64,000 bases of DNA from Cymodocea nodosa. Lineage: Eukaryota; Streptophyta; Magnoliopsida; Alismatales; Cymodoceaceae. The notes beneath the pieces were generated by a model. That model searched no databases. It saw only the letters and a list, made by a program, of their open reading frames with translations, and was not told the DNA's origin. The translations under genes and the position numbers were made by a program. Where the stretch lies: positions 3,789,501 to 3,853,500 of the forward strand of contig CM072339.1 of NCBI GenBank assembly GCA_036874045.1, written 5' to 3'. This document shows positions 1-12,842 of this stretch, one piece after another. The first letter of the stretch is position 1. The number at the start of each line of letters is the position of its first letter.

Positions 1-2339
1 AATGAATGTTAATAAACATATTCAACCAAATAAACCTTAAAATAAATATTCAACCATTGATCGCCCAACAACAACTCACAATCTGACAAAATTTTTAATT
101 TATAAGAACATCCAAAACATCACATAAGCATATGCAAATATTGATAACATATGCTAGTATAACTCTTTAAGTAAAAATTAATGAAAATAAATTGAAAAAT
201 ATTTTCACTTGTTCGTTATGTACTTGATTTTTAGATGGTGTGAAGTGAAATTGGATGCCAACATAATTAATGTTAAGTCCCTACAGTGAAAAGAATATAT
301 TTCTAATAATAGTATATATTATTAGATAATTTTTATTAATTTGAGTGTATATCATACCAATATTTACTTGTGGTAATTGATTTTGACTTGTTTGGTATGA
401 GAATGGTGTCGTTGGACTCTCAACATATGGGACAATCTCAAAGTTACAAATATTGACAATTTGTAATAATTTATAAGAATGTTTGTCATAACAATTACTA
501 AATGAATATTGAAATTTATGAATGAATAAATCAATACTTGTTGCAGCATTTGTTTCATTTCGGCTAGCTCTTCTTGTATGTGACATACATTTGTCCTCAT
601 TTCGAAATATAATACAAACGTACCACACTCAATTTCGAAATAGGATTGACTATGGTACCATCTTTTCGACTTCGACTAAGAATATAAATCACTTCTACCT
701 AGTTCTTTTCCTATTTTTCTGTGTCACATGAAAAATAATATACCTCATTAAACTTTACTCATAAAAAAGATATGCAAAATGTGACATGATCACATATTTT
801 AAATTTATGTAGTCATCCACAAGATTGGCAATACTTCTCAATCCTATACAATGTTTTGAAGCTAACTTCTCATGGTTTCTACATTTTTTTTTACTTTTAC
901 ACTACATAAAACAATATCAAATTTACTTAGAATGTGATTGTAAAAAAGATTCTTGGAAGATGGTACCATGAAATCTTCAAAATTCCAATAATTTTAAAAA
1001 TTTTCCATGGCTTAGTGATGACACGATTGTCTTTTGGTGGATTTTCACTTCCTCCACTACACTTTATTATTGATGTAATCGATATTTCCATATCTTCCAA
1101 TCACTACAATTTGTTTTTAAAATCCAACTTTTAACAATAGGATTTTGTTGAAGTTGAAACCTCTCTTACAAGACAGAGATTAACAAAATCATAAAAGATT
1201 AGATTTACAAAATCATTATTTAAATTAATAATATACTTCTATTTTTGCAATGGTTTCATCCTTCTTGGATGTAGGCATATGATGTCAATCAGTAACGCCA
1301 ATAGAGAAGAGCTCTCCTCTTTTTGCTCACTCCATAATGCTATGATAGCAACTTCCATTTACATGCTATTGGTTACCAATATTTATTGAATTCTACCACA
1401 ATATGTTTTCTTGGATGCCTCTTCTCTATATTAGTAAGTAGAGTAGGTTCCTCTTGTCCTCTGTTCTTGGGAGCTAGTATGCATTTCTTCTTTCTTCATT
1501 ATCCTTTGATATATGAGAAAGACACCCTTCAATTGGTGTTAAAGGGTCATTTCTATAGGATGATTCTGCTTCTGCTTCTCTTTCTAACATTCTTTTAGAT
1601 GCTAGTGTCTTTTTTTCCTGTACATCTTGCATTAAGACATAAAAAAAAAAAAGATTTTCTCTAAATAAAAATAAACAATAGCAACAAATTGCAAGGTGAG
1701 CACTAGATGTCAAAATAAACATCTATAAATCAAAAACACTACAAAACCCAAGGAAAACAAATATACAGACTATAGAATTCCTCTACATGTTGTATATGTA
1801 TCATACATAAATTAACATTTAAACATTAACACAAGTTAAGAAAATTCACAATTAGTTCTGATATTTCATTTTGGGAATAAATCAATTCTCAATATTAATT
1901 ATTAATGATGCATACTCAAAAATGAACCAAGACTCTTATCATGCTTATGTCCACTCCTAAGAACAATATTATCAAGCTCATCAAATCAAGTAGAGATCTC
2001 TAGATAAAGAAAATAACCATCTAAAATCTATACTACAATTATAAAAATTATAAAGATGCATAAAAAAGAGAAATATGGTATACTAAAAAAAAAGCAATTG
2101 CACATTAGGAAAAAAATCACATTATCAAAATTAAGTTGAAAAAACCTTATGCAGTAGGGTGAACACATTATCAATATTTAGTTGAAAAAGGCGTTACTAG
2201 CAATAATAGTAATCATCCATATATATTACAAATAACTTCGTACAAATAAATGTACAATTATGATTTATACATATAATATTGTACATGCACATGGTTAACT
2301 ATCATCTACATCATTTTCCATATTATATAGATCCCTCGG
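1..2339. other. AT-rich flank, possible 3' part of a CACTA element
   Basis: This stretch is AT-rich and has no intact gene. On the minus strand, around 500-600, a short reading frame begins MRTNVCHIQEELAEMKQML, a charged heptad-like stretch that resembles the C-terminal coiled coil of the Transposase_24 (TNP1-type) protein of plant CACTA elements. It lies downstream of the TNP2 remnant at 2345-4165 on the same strand, which is the order expected for a CACTA element. The assignment is weak. I see no terminal repeats and nothing else to name. Confidence 0.3.
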
Positions 2340-2344
2340 ACTTG

Positions 2345-4165
2345 CTTTTATAACCACATACCACCCTCTTTATGTAGGATCAGAAATGTAAAATACTTCC
2401 TTCACTTGAGATGCTAAAATGAATGGATCATTGTTACAACAACGTTTGAGATTAACTAGAGTGAAGTTGAATTCATCTTTCTTTATTGTCTGATCCCAAA
2501 CTTCATGATTAACCCAATCACACTTGAATAATGTTACACTCCTATCGGAAGCATAATTAAGGGAAACAATATCAATAATAATACCAATATATGTAACATC
2601 TCCTAAGAATGGATTCATATCTCTTCCACTAGAAAAACATAAAGTCCTTATACTTAATATCACTTCACTATTTTGTGTTTGTTTACGTTGTTCGACGTCG
2701 CTTGTATGAAAACGAAAGTCATTTATCAAACATCCCTTGTAGCTCTTCACCACTAGATTAGGACATGATAACCATGTAAGGTTAATAGGAACTTCTTCGT
2801 TGTTCGTATGCATTGTTCACCCCTAGTTAATGCAAAATTGATGATGAGAACATAAGCAGTAATAAATTGAACTTGTATCTAACCATGTAAGGTGCTTTAC
2901 TTACATGTTGTTGAATCCATTTAGAAAATTGAGTGGAATGTAATCTTTCCACTTCCCATGGTTGTACATGTGGATAACAATTTCATAAGAATGCAAAATG
3001 TTTTCTATAGAATTATTTAAATTTAAAGTTAGACATATAATAATAATAACACCATATGTAAATATTTATAAATGATAATATACTTGTGAAATTCATCAAT
3101 TTCAGTATAATTGTGTAACACTATTTAATGTACTAGTTGTAGTGTCTGATGATCTAATTCGTGCATGTTTTCAGCACCTAAATATCGTACACCATTTGAA
3201 ATATGTGCCAACCTTGTTGTTCTTGTAGCACATCATGGTAATCATCATTTCGTGGTATTCTATTAAATTGAGTGAGAACTTCCAAGTATTTTAAGCAAAA
3301 TGCCATGCATTTCATTGCTAGATATCCTTCTGCAATGGAGCCTTTAATAATAACATGTATTATGAACATATGACTTAAAGCAGAAATGTACCTAATGAAG
3401 AAGCTTACGTCAACCTTGTATGATAAAAGTAGTAAGGGAAAGTAAGGTACCTATATATTCTAGGTAACGATATTTACTTTTTGATAAGAGACATCTATCA
3501 ATCGTGTATAGGTCCAGCAAGTTGTGTTTCTTTAGCTAGATAAGTAGGCAAGTGAACTATGATATCAATAAAAAGGTGGAAAAATGGTCTCAACTTTGGA
3601 TAGAGTCACTTCAATTTGAGATTCTAATTGCATTGATTTGTTAAGTGAAACAATCTTTGAACATACTTCTTTGGAAAAATTACATAATAAGTACTTTACT
3701 TATGTTGTGAGGTAATGCTTATCTAATAGCAAGTGGTAATAATTATTATATTAAAACATGATGGTCATGACTCTTTAGACTTATAATTTTTTTTGTTTCA
3801 AGATTAATGCATCTAGATATGTTTGATGAATAACCATTAGGTACTTTTACTTCCTTAACCACTTGACAAAATATTTGCTTTTCATGCTTACTCATGTTAA
3901 AACATGTTGGTGGAATTGTTACAACATCATCTGTGCTAAAATGGAGAGAATCTTAGATGCCCATTCCTTCTAAATCAAGACATGTTTCTTTTGTATCTTT
4001 TGTCTTACCTTTGATGTCTAGAAGAGTACCAATAATATTGTCACTTACATTCCTCTTTATATGTATGACATGAAGATTATGATCTAAAAGTGATTCCTAA
4101 TATGGTAATTCAAAGAAAATATATTTTTTCATTATTATTTGCTCTTTTTCTTTTCGCTAAAGTAA
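2345..4165 (-). mobile_element. CACTA (En/Spm) transposase remnant, TNP2 plus DUF4218/DUF4216 regions
   Basis: Read on the minus strand, the order is that of a plant CACTA TNP2 protein. Around 4090-4010 there is HNLHVIHIKRNVSDNIIGTL (family: HNLDVMHIEKNVCDNILGTL). Around 3930-3840 comes PPTCFNMSKHEKQIFCQVVK followed by VPNGYSSNISRC, and around 3780-3755 the LKSHDHHVL signature. At 3369-3178 is GSIAEGYLAMKCMAFCLKYL (family: GSIAEGYIANECMTFCSRYL). The last piece, 2813-2370 (147 residues), is a DUF4216 domain with VTLFKCDWVNHEVWD, FTLVNLKR and DPFILASQVKEVFYISDP. The frame is broken many times and no ATG-to-stop gene remains, so this is an inactive DNA transposon fossil. The right edge abuts a probable Gypsy LTR. 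I am confident of the family but not of the outer ends. Confidence 0.85.
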
Positions 4166-4169
4166 TATT

Positions 4170-6180
4170 TTTAGACACCCCACTTCTGAGGCCTATAACG
4201 GTTTTGATTGATAGAAAAATAAACTCATATCTAAAAATCATGTTTTAAAATAAATAACCGCAAACACACAGTGTAATTGTAATTTACTTTGGTGAGCATA
4301 GGTTGAATCCATAAGGATTTGGCTTCTACAAAATATTTCTAAAGTGAAAAAATAATAATAATTACAAGTGATTCAAAATTTATCAAAAATGCACTTATTA
4401 AAGTACAAAATCCTCATTTCTATTCACAAAACACAAAATCACTATAGCATAGAATCTCGAAATTTAGTCTGTTTCACACATATCCTCCTCTCAGTATGTC
4501 TACGGTAAAATACAGTAAAAATACCATAATACTCATTGGATTAACTCTACAATCCCACTGATTTTGTCAAAAATTATGAAATAGGCAAGTGTTAGTAATG
4601 CTTTTCTTATAGGTGTGCAGACTAATAACTAACATTCTTGAATTGCACATAGTTGCTAAAAGTGGCATAAGATTTTCAAATCATCATGAAAGTCTGCAAA
4701 ATTAGCATGCTTCGAAACTTAACTTGTTCATCTAACAATGAAAATTTACAAAGGTTGATTTCATGTTGTAGATAGTAAGGAATCGAGTTCAGCACTATAG
4801 CAAAAATCAAGCGAAAAATGCCAGGATGCACCAGATGCGATATCAACGAAATAAATTTGAAAACCTATACAAATTGATTGAAAAATTTCTAAAAACTATA
4901 TAGGAGTAAAATACACTATAAAATAGAATAAAAAATTGAAGCAAAACATTACTGTAGCACCAAGTTACGACCTAAACAAAATTGTCAAAATCACAGGATC
5001 CTAAACCAATGGGATACAACCCCAAGTTAGCTTTGTTAGCATACAAACATTCACATATATACAAGATTCATTTAAAGTATGAGAGAAACTTTAACATTAA
5101 CAACCAAAAATAACATTACATGTACTGAAATGAAAGTTCTAAATGAAATCCTAGATGATTAATATATCAAAACATCACATTACAAAAGCAAGACTAAAAT
5201 CTAACCTAAATGCCAATGCAACTACAAAATACATGTAAAAACCTAAAACTAAAATAACCAAGTCATTCATGTCCATTATACCTTGAAGATCAGCAACTAA
5301 TGGAGCATGGATAGTGCTGAAAGAGGAAGCCTAGCCATCCTTTACATGGTTGTATACATGGCTATCACCTCATGTAGAGCCACCAAAGGGGGGAGATTGT
5401 CGAAGCACCACCAAGGTCCACCAATGAGCATGCAACTTCTCCTAAAATCATCTACTAGCCTCGATGCAAGTTTGAAGGAACCAAACTCACCAAGGGATCT
5501 TCCAAAAGAGGGAGAATGTCCACCTTCCAATAGCCAACAAACTCCTCCAAGAAGTCCTAGTCGTCCTCCTTCCACCCTTGAGCCTAGCTTGGAGAAGGGA
5601 GAAGTCTTCTAGCCTTTTTCCTTGCTTAGAGAATGTTGGAGGTGAGAGTTTTCTTGGCCTTACTCGTTGTTGAGGAAGTGGAGGGCTGCTCCTAGGGCAC
5701 AAATTGTTGAAATGGTGAAGAGAGAGGTGAAAGAGGAGAGAGGGTTGTGCTTAAATAGGAAGTTGAGTGTTGGAGTTGATCTCCAACACCTTTGATCGAA
5801 GGGCCACCATTTTTTCTCCTTTATTAACTTTTGATTCAGCTTTGAAAACTTAAATAAAACCATTAGAAACATTCAAGAAATAAAGTTACATCAAATAATA
5901 AACATGAATGCTTCAAAAGACAAATATGTGGCCAACCAAGATACAAATGTGTTTTCATGAAGTGCAAAACTAAGATAGTCTTATTTATGCATTAATTTTC
6001 CCTTTAAGTGCATAATCAAATAAGTTTTCTAAAATGCATTATAAAGTAAGTTTCCATTAAGCATATATGAATATGGGTCTTTAAGCATATAAAATGCATC
6101 AATTAAATATATAAAACATGCATAAATTATGACTCTACAAGGCCTTTGACATAGGGTAAAAATGTTACTTCATTATTGGT
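4170..6180. repeat. Probable solo LTR of a Gypsy-type element
   Basis: A non-coding block of about 2 kb begins near ACACCCCACTTCTGAGG. It carries the module ACCGCAAACACACAGTG, then TTGAATCCATAAGGATTT, which resembles the 'CGCAAGTGCACGG ... ATCCCACAGGGAT' segment common in LTRs of plant Athila/Tat-type Gypsy elements. A GC-richer patch at 5300-5700 gives overlapping frames on both strands (for example SRPPSTLEPSLEKGEVF on plus), but these have no recognisable domain and I treat them as chance. Neither the exact ends nor a target-site duplication could be fixed. Confidence 0.4.
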
Positions 6181-7325
6181 ACTAATTCCAATATTGTGTC
6201 ACAACCTCATCAATAGCACCCACTCATGCTACATTACTAAGACAAGTCTCGTCCCACTAGAACACTCATTTGTGTCATTAGGATATACCTATGCCCTTGG
6301 GAAACACCTCTAGAACCTTTCCAAGTGAATTGACATATGAAACTTGTGTGTCAGTTCCTTTGGTGACTTTCCTAGTGAGGTTTTCAATGGATTTCGATGA
6401 GTTCATGATGGAATCAGCATACCATCTACTAGTGCTACCCCTTTGGCGACTTTTTTGACCATCATATGGTAAAATCAACCCACCAACCATTGCTACTATG
6501 GCCACCATCACTCCTTTGGCAACCATCCTCCAACAATCTCCTTAGATTGAATCTTAGTTGTCCATCGTGTGATCGATGATCAAATCCTATTACATAAAAT
6601 ATTATAATCCTAATTGTTCATTTTAATTAGTGAAATCCAATAGCTGAAATTTGTTTGACTTAAGTTAACTCAAGTTGAGTTGTCAGCATATAGCTGATCT
6701 CCATCTAACAACCTAGACTACACCCAATTTTTGCCCATAGATCTCCTTAGATCACCATCAATGGTCCTCATTACATTATGTGTCTCCACCATTACATCTC
6801 ACATGATTCAATCTTGGTTGTTTATCTAACTTCGCTAGCATTGCTTGAATCTCCCATCAACCTAACTCAATCAGTTACATAGTTGTCTCCCTCACATTTG
6901 GTCAAATGTGTCACCCATTGGTCTTCCACGAAATCCACTATCGTGCCTCAAAACCACCTCCCCAAGTGACTACACTACTTGGACACATAATGCCCTACAT
7001 GATCACCTTGCCAAAAGAGGCAAGCATCAATTGCATTATTTGTCATCTCCAAGTCTAATTACCTAAAATTTTCTACTCTTTGTTGTTCAACTACAATGTC
7101 AATTGCAATGCTACAAATTGCCCACCTATGACTCCACTAGCCTAGTCTCACATTTGTATGTGAAGTCATTTAGCCAAAAATGGGAAACTTTGATTGTTGC
7201 ACTTGTTAGAGCTTGCTAGATGTCCTTCTTTTGGTTGCTGATTTAAACCCTTGGTTAGCTATTTTTTACAAACTTACAATTGTTTGACTTCTCTAACATC
7301 ACAAATAGATGTGCCACTTTGAGCT
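6181..7325. other. Unassigned sequence between LTR pieces
   Basis: No gene, RNA or repeat family could be recognised here. A minus-strand frame at 6526-6278 (82 residues) has no familiar motif. The block is less AT-rich than its neighbours and contains many CACC/CATCACC words, so it may be internal sequence of a decayed retroelement. Confidence 0.3.
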
Positions 7326-8218
7326 TTTTAGAACCCTTGTGTTTTGATAATACAAAATCCCATGTGAGGAATCAAGTTGCATTTCACAGGTCAGTTGAAA
7401 AAGATAGTTCAGTTAGTTGCAAGATAGAAGACAAAGCAAATTAGAAGGTTTCCTAGTTGATCGAATAGTTTCAGAGCTAATTGAAATGTTTCACACTATT
7501 TCAGATAGTTTCAAAAATGATTGGAAGGACTCCTTGCAAATTGGAGGGTTTTATAGCTGATCAGAAGGTTTCAAGTTGAAACTATCCGAAATTTGAATTA
7601 TAGAACAACTACAAGTTTAAAAGTCAAATCAAATAGTTTCAGAAAAGTTTTAGAAGGTTTCAAGTGAAACATTTCGAAAGAAAGGAATTTCGAAAGGTTT
7701 TAAATAGTAAATCAAAACTAAGAAAACCTTACGTATAGAACTTAAAGAATCATGTGACAAAATAGAAAGTAATAACTGCTCAAGGCTATCAAAGAGTTTT
7801 AGATAAAAATCAAAAGGTTGTAGAGTAAACATTCTAAAACTATGCAATCTCACATGTCTAACTTAAAGACTCATGTGACAATTAGAAAAATAACAGTTCA
7901 AGAGGTTGGATACTCTCAGAAGGATTTTTCAAAAGGTTTCAAATGAAACTGTCTGAAAGATAAGTGATTTCAGAAAGTTTCAAATCAAGCAATTTGAATT
8001 TAAAGTAACCTTACATGAAGAACTTAAAAACTCATGTGACATGGATAGAAAGACTTCCCAAAGCCTTTGGATAGTTTCACGATAGTTTTTGGAAGGTTTT
8101 AGAAGGGCACCTTACTAAATGATAACTTGCTATTTTTAGGACTGAGCAAATAGCAAGAACAATAAGCTGAATACCATTGGAAGAAATTCAATCGTTATAC
8201 CTCTAGATATAAGTATAA
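7326..8218 (+). repeat. Partial Copia LTR, family of the element at 49447-55302
   Basis: The block starts TTTTTAGAACCCTTGTGTTTTG and is rich in AGATAGTTTCAGAA / GGAAGGTTTC words. It aligns by eye with the reverse complement of the LTR at 49447-51018 (TTAGAACCTTTGTATTTTG). Its right end, including the GAGCAAATAGCAAG segment at 8142-8157, also matches 63380-63510. It is cut at 8218 by a piece of the 2-kb repeat family. It lies upstream of, and in the same orientation as, the Copia pol fossil at 8700-12430 and may be what is left of its 5' LTR. Confidence 0.65.
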
Positions 8219-8386
8219 TTGTTTAGAATGAAAAAGTGCATATTATTAACGGTTAAATGATGGTTAATTGCATAATATTTAGCTTATCATATAAGAATTA
8301 AGCCATTATGTTATAATTGCACTATTATATGCTTTAATTGAAGAATCTGTTTAATTTTGGGGAATTAATGTTAATTTAGTACATTT
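8219..8386 (-). repeat. Fragment of the ~2-kb LTR-like repeat (copy 3)
   Basis: The block begins TGTTTAGAATGAAAAAGTGC and matches, in reverse complement, the right end of the repeat copy at 9687-11839, including the words TTGCATAATATTTAGCTTATC and ATTAAGCCATTATGTTATAA. Only about 170 bp are present. Confidence 0.7.
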
Positions 8387-8699
8387 CTGAACTATCGGTA
8401 AGTTGCAGGCTGTGAAATTCTTAAGTATCCGAATTTTCTGATATTTCGGAAAGTTATGTTTAACATACCAAACATATTTCGGGCAGTTATGTTTAACAGA
8501 CCGAACATGTCGGATAGTTATGTTTAAATTGCCAAACAGTTATGTTTTGAAAGAATATTTTATTATTTCCTGAAGTACATGTGTCGAAACCTTAATGTAT
8601 GACTTAAGTGAACTTTCGATGAATTATCTATAACTATCCGAAATTGCAGCTGAGCATCAGACAGTTATATGTACAACTCTCCGAAATCTCTTTTTTTTA
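8387..8699. other. Unassigned, LTR-like sequence
   Basis: The stretch is rich in repeats of the type CGGATAGTTATGTTTAA. These resemble the words in the SIRE-type LTRs near 30750-31150, but I could not align it firmly. It contains no gene. Confidence 0.3.
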
Positions 8700-9686
8700 A
8701 ATACTAGAGATACAAAAGACAAGTTTGACTCAAAATCAGATTCTACCACATTAGTTGGTTACTCCTCTAGAAGCAAAACCTATAGAGTATATTTTGAAAA
8801 AGATAGAAGAGTAGAGGAAATAATCAATGTTAATTTAATGAAGAGTTGATACAGAATATGAAGAATCTGAAGATTGATTGTGACAAAGAAAATGAGGATT
8901 ATGAAAAGGAAAAGATAATCCAAATAGGAGTCCAATTCTCAAGAATCAAGCTAGAAGAAACAGAATTGGAAAATTAAATCTGATCATCCAATTGAACAAA
9001 TAATTGGAAAAATAGAGAAAGGAGTACAGACAAGAAGTAGAACACAAGACATGCAATACTGTGCATTCATGTTAGAAATTGAACCAAAATCAGTTGAAGA
9101 AACTTGCAATGACAATTACTAGATAATAACTATGCAAGATGAATTAAATCAGTTTTAGAAAAATAATGTTTGAAAGTTAGTTGAGAAATCAATAGGAAAA
9201 ACAATCATTGGAACAAAATGGGTGTTTAGGAATAAATTGAATGATGAAAGAAACATTATTAGAAATAAAGCTATATTGGTTGCACAAGACTATAATCAAT
9301 AAGAGAGCATTGACTATGAAGAAACTTTTGTTGTAGTAGCTAGAATTCAAGCCATTAGAATGCTACTTGCATTTGCATGCAACTTGAAAATCAAGTTATA
9401 TCAAATGGATGTGAAATATGCATTTCTAAATGAAGATATACAAGAAGAAGTCTTTGTCAAACAGCTACTAGGATTTAAAAATGAAGAAAAATCAGATCAC
9501 GTCTTTAAATTAAATAAAACTTTATATGGACTAAAATAGGCACCCAAGGCATGGTATGATAAGCTAAAAAAGTTTTTGATTGATAATGAATTTAGTATAG
9601 CTAAAGTGGGTAACACTTTGTTTATCAAAATAGTTGAATTACATATGCTTATTGTTTAGATTTATGTTGATATTATTTTTGGTGCT

Positions 9687-11839
9687 TGTTCGGTTTGTTT
9701 GTTCTTATTTAAATATATGTTTATATTTGCTTTTAAAAGTAAACAAATAATTTTCCCGAATAAAATATTAAATTCAATTCGTAATTAACTACAAGTGCAC
9801 AATGCCTATTACATAAGTGTGCAAGTACAGGTCGATCTCATAAAGAATGAGTAAAAATTTTAGACTATTTAAATTTTTTACAGTTGAGGTTTTTGTATTC
9901 TGAATTACTCACTCCATTGAGTTACTACTAACTCAACGAACTTAGTTTGTTGAGTTATAGTTATCTCAACGGACTATCCTCGTTAAGTTAACTCAACGAG
10001 CCTCACTAGTAATTTCAAATTAAAATTGTTGTCTACAAAGGAATAAAACCATCCATTAGGCGGTTCTACAGAATGTCAACAACATCAATTAAACTTTTAA
10101 TGTTAGTTTATACTATATTTATCATTAATCATCACTAACATTCAAATATTTCAAATAGTAACCATATTAATCAAGATTTTAGAATTGAATATGAATTGGT
10201 TTCAATAATCAATAATATGATTTTCTATTTTCTAGAATGAAATAAACATCAAACATTCAACAATACTAACAATAATAACATTACTAATAATACAAAACAA
10301 ACAATACAACACAAATTTGATAAACATAAAAATAGATAATGAGTTTTTGTTTCGTTTTTGTTTTCTATTCTTGAAGATGAACGAAAGGTGAAAGGTAAAA
10401 TTCTTTATTGACAATAGAAACTTTCGTCACTACATGCGACACAGTTACACTACTAAAAACTTAATCGCTTACTGTCACACATTTCTCTCTCTATAGAATT
10501 GTGAACAAAGATTTTTGTAAGTTGATCTCCTCTTCAGTATAGCGGCATCAACCCGAACCAAGGTTAGAAGCTTTACTATCTCTTGAGAGATAATTCGATG
10601 CTTAGTGAAAATAGTTTCTCTTCCTGTGACGCGATCACTCTTCACAATAGTTATCAGTCACCATGTTTGGCTTAGAATCAACTCAATATCTGGAAAGTAA
10701 CCTCACATACTTCTAATGGATTGGTGGTGATTGGTGTTAGTGGTGGTGGAGCTTCAAGGAATGTTCGACGCTTGTAGTAGTTAGCACGGTTCTCTACACA
10801 CTTCTTCATTCTTTTTCTTTTCCTTTTATATTTTTTTCAATGATAACTACTTTCGCCTAAATGACTGGTTGGATCTTCTTCCTTCGTATTAATGGTAGTG
10901 ATTACTTTTTCTGTCTACAATTTAGATCATAGTGTAATTTGTTCAATATGGTTTCCTTCAAATTTCCTTTTCCTACAACTACTCACCATTGAATATTAGA
11001 AAATAACTAGTTCGTGGAGTTAGTATAACTCAATAGACTTACTTCGTTAACTTAACTGTAACTCAATAGACTAACCTCATTGAATTAAGGTTAACTCAAC
11101 GGACTCACTTATATAAATAATAAATATGTATCAAGTGTAATAAAGAAATAATTTATAAGTTTATAACGCTAACATAACATGTTACCTTAGAGTTTAATAA
11201 ATCAACTTAACGCGTATAGTTATGTTAACTTAACGAGTTAAACATATGCAACTCACATGACATAGTATAACATTAGTAAACTTTAAATTCAACACATGCA
11301 TAATGCTAACTTAACGAGTTCAGATATACAACTTACAGTTTTGCTTGCTGACTTAATGAGTTTTTACATGATCTTTTTACCCTTTAAACTTGTAACTCAA
11401 CGAGTTGTCACATTCTATACTTTAATAAAACAAATACTTTTATAACATTTAGCATTTAATATCTAAAAGAAGTAATTTTTAATCATTTAAAAGTTGAAGT
11501 GTGAAATAATTCTTAAGTTTACGAGGTTCTATAAACTTACCTTAGTAACTTTACAAGGTTTCATAAACTTACCTTAGTAACTTTATGAAGGTCTGTAAAC
11601 TTACTTTAATAACTTTACGAGCTTTTATAAACTTCTATAAAACCATACGTACTAGGCTTTCAATCTTTCAACAATGATATTTAATTAATGCTAATTCCTT
11701 GAAATTATGCATTTTCTTTAATTAAGACATGTAATTATATAATTATGACATAGTGGTTTAATTCTTATATGATAAACTAAATATTATGCAATTAACAATT
11801 CATTAACCACTAATATTATGCATATTTTCATTCTAAACA
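9687..11839 (+). repeat. ~2.15-kb LTR-like repeat inserted in Copia pol (copy 1)
   Basis: The block starts TGTTCGG and ends CTAAACA, so it has TGTT...AACA ends. It is flanked by GTGCT (9682-9686) and ATGCT (11840-11844), a probable five-base target duplication with one change. It holds no protein domain. Near its left end is the Gypsy-type LTR module CTACAAGTGCACAATGCC...GTCGATCTCATAAAGAATG. Inside are several ACTCAACGNACT words and a 32-bp minisatellite (11521-11640). A second copy lies inverted at about 15934-17690. The most likely reading is a solo LTR of a Gypsy element. Confidence 0.7.
11521..11640. repeat. 32-bp tandem repeat, about 3.5 units
   Basis: Three full units of exactly 32 bp follow each other, sharing ATAAACTTACCTTAGTAAC, and a fourth partial unit ends at about 11640. 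The inverted copy of the host repeat at 15934-17690 has only one unit (near 16165-16200), so the array expanded in this copy or shrank in the other. Confidence 0.85.
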
Positions 11840-12491
11840 ATGCTATATCTGAAAATCTATGTCATGAGTTTCAAAACTTGATAAAAAATGAGTTTGAAAT
11901 GAGCTTGATGGGAGAGTTGAAATTTTTCTTAGGGTTGCAAATTCATTAGGTGAAAAATGGCATCTTCATCAATCAAGAAAAATATTACAAGGAAATTTTG
12001 AAGAAATTTGGTTTTGAAAACATCAAATCTATAAGCATCCTAATGAGTCCAAATACTAAACTTGACAGTGATGATTCAAGTATTGCAATAAATCAAAAGA
12101 AAAACAGAAGTATGATTGGATCTCTTTTGTATTTATCAGCAAATAAGCCTAACATCATGTTTAATGTATGCTTATGTGTAAAATTTCAATCATCACCAAA
12201 AGAATCTCATCTGAAATTAGTAAAGAGAATCTTTAAGTATCTACATGACACTAAAGATTTTAGATTATTTTACTCAACTGATAATAGTCTAATTTTAATA
12301 GGATATAGTGATGTAGATTATGCAGATAGTAGATCAAATAGAAAAAGCACAAGTGGAACATGTCCACTACTTGAAAATTTTTTAATTCTTGGTTTAGTAG
12401 AAAATAAAACTGTATTTCAAATTTTATAGATGTAGCAAACACTAACTGATTATAGATTGAAAATTCAAAATACAGAAATATAAATCAAAAT

Positions 12492-12629
12492 ATGAATAGA
12501 AATACACTTAAAATGAAAGAACCAATGGAAATTAGACCTATAAGAGGATTACCAAGTCAATCAGTACCAAATCCTTTAAATAGAAATATAAATGAAATTG
12601 ATACTTCCTATAGGAGTGAAGTAGAATGA
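12492..12629 (+). other. Short unexplained open frame upstream of the F-box pseudogene
   Basis: The frame has 45 codons from ATG to TGA, with a charged N-terminus and the segment IRPIRGLPSQSVPNPLNR, followed by an acidic tail. The frame is also open upstream of the ATG. The residue mix looks more protein-like than the AT-rich surroundings, but I recognise no family. It may be an exon or tail of a decayed element, or chance. Confidence 0.25.
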
Positions 12630-12842
12630 GTAATTAATTATTATTAACAATATATATGTAAACTATATAAAAAAAGAAGAAAAAAATTATATAGAAAACT
12701 CTAAACATGAACAAAAATATTTTTTATTATTTTTCTCAAGTTCATGGAATTATAGTTTAACTTAACGAACTTAGTCCATTGAGTCACCACTTAACTCAAT
12801 GAGCTTAGTAATAGATTAAATATTAATGTAATTTTTGTTTTT

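Larger units (their letters stand above)
8700..12430 (+). mobile_element. Copia (Ty1-type) pol fossil, interrupted by another repeat
   Basis: The order on the plus strand is the end of integrase with STTLVGYSSRSKTYRVYF (about 8740-8800), reverse transcriptase with TKWVFRNKLN and YQMDVKYAFL (about 9210-9430), then LNKTLYGLK (about 9510), and RNase H leading region with MIGSLLYLSANKPNIMFNVC and YSDVDYADSRSNRKSTSGT (11950-12370). The pol region is split by the repeat at 9687-11839. The element is broken in several places and lacks a clear 3' LTR. It is an old fossil. Confidence 0.85.

Noticed and set aside
5307-5612. Protein gene of 101 residues in the GC-richer patch
   Set aside because: No domain, low-complexity Ser/Pro-rich sequence, and equally long frames on the opposite strand. 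It lies within a probable LTR.
9900-11420. CRISPR-like array of repeated words
   Set aside because: Spacing and orientation of the words are irregular, and the context is a plant retroelement.
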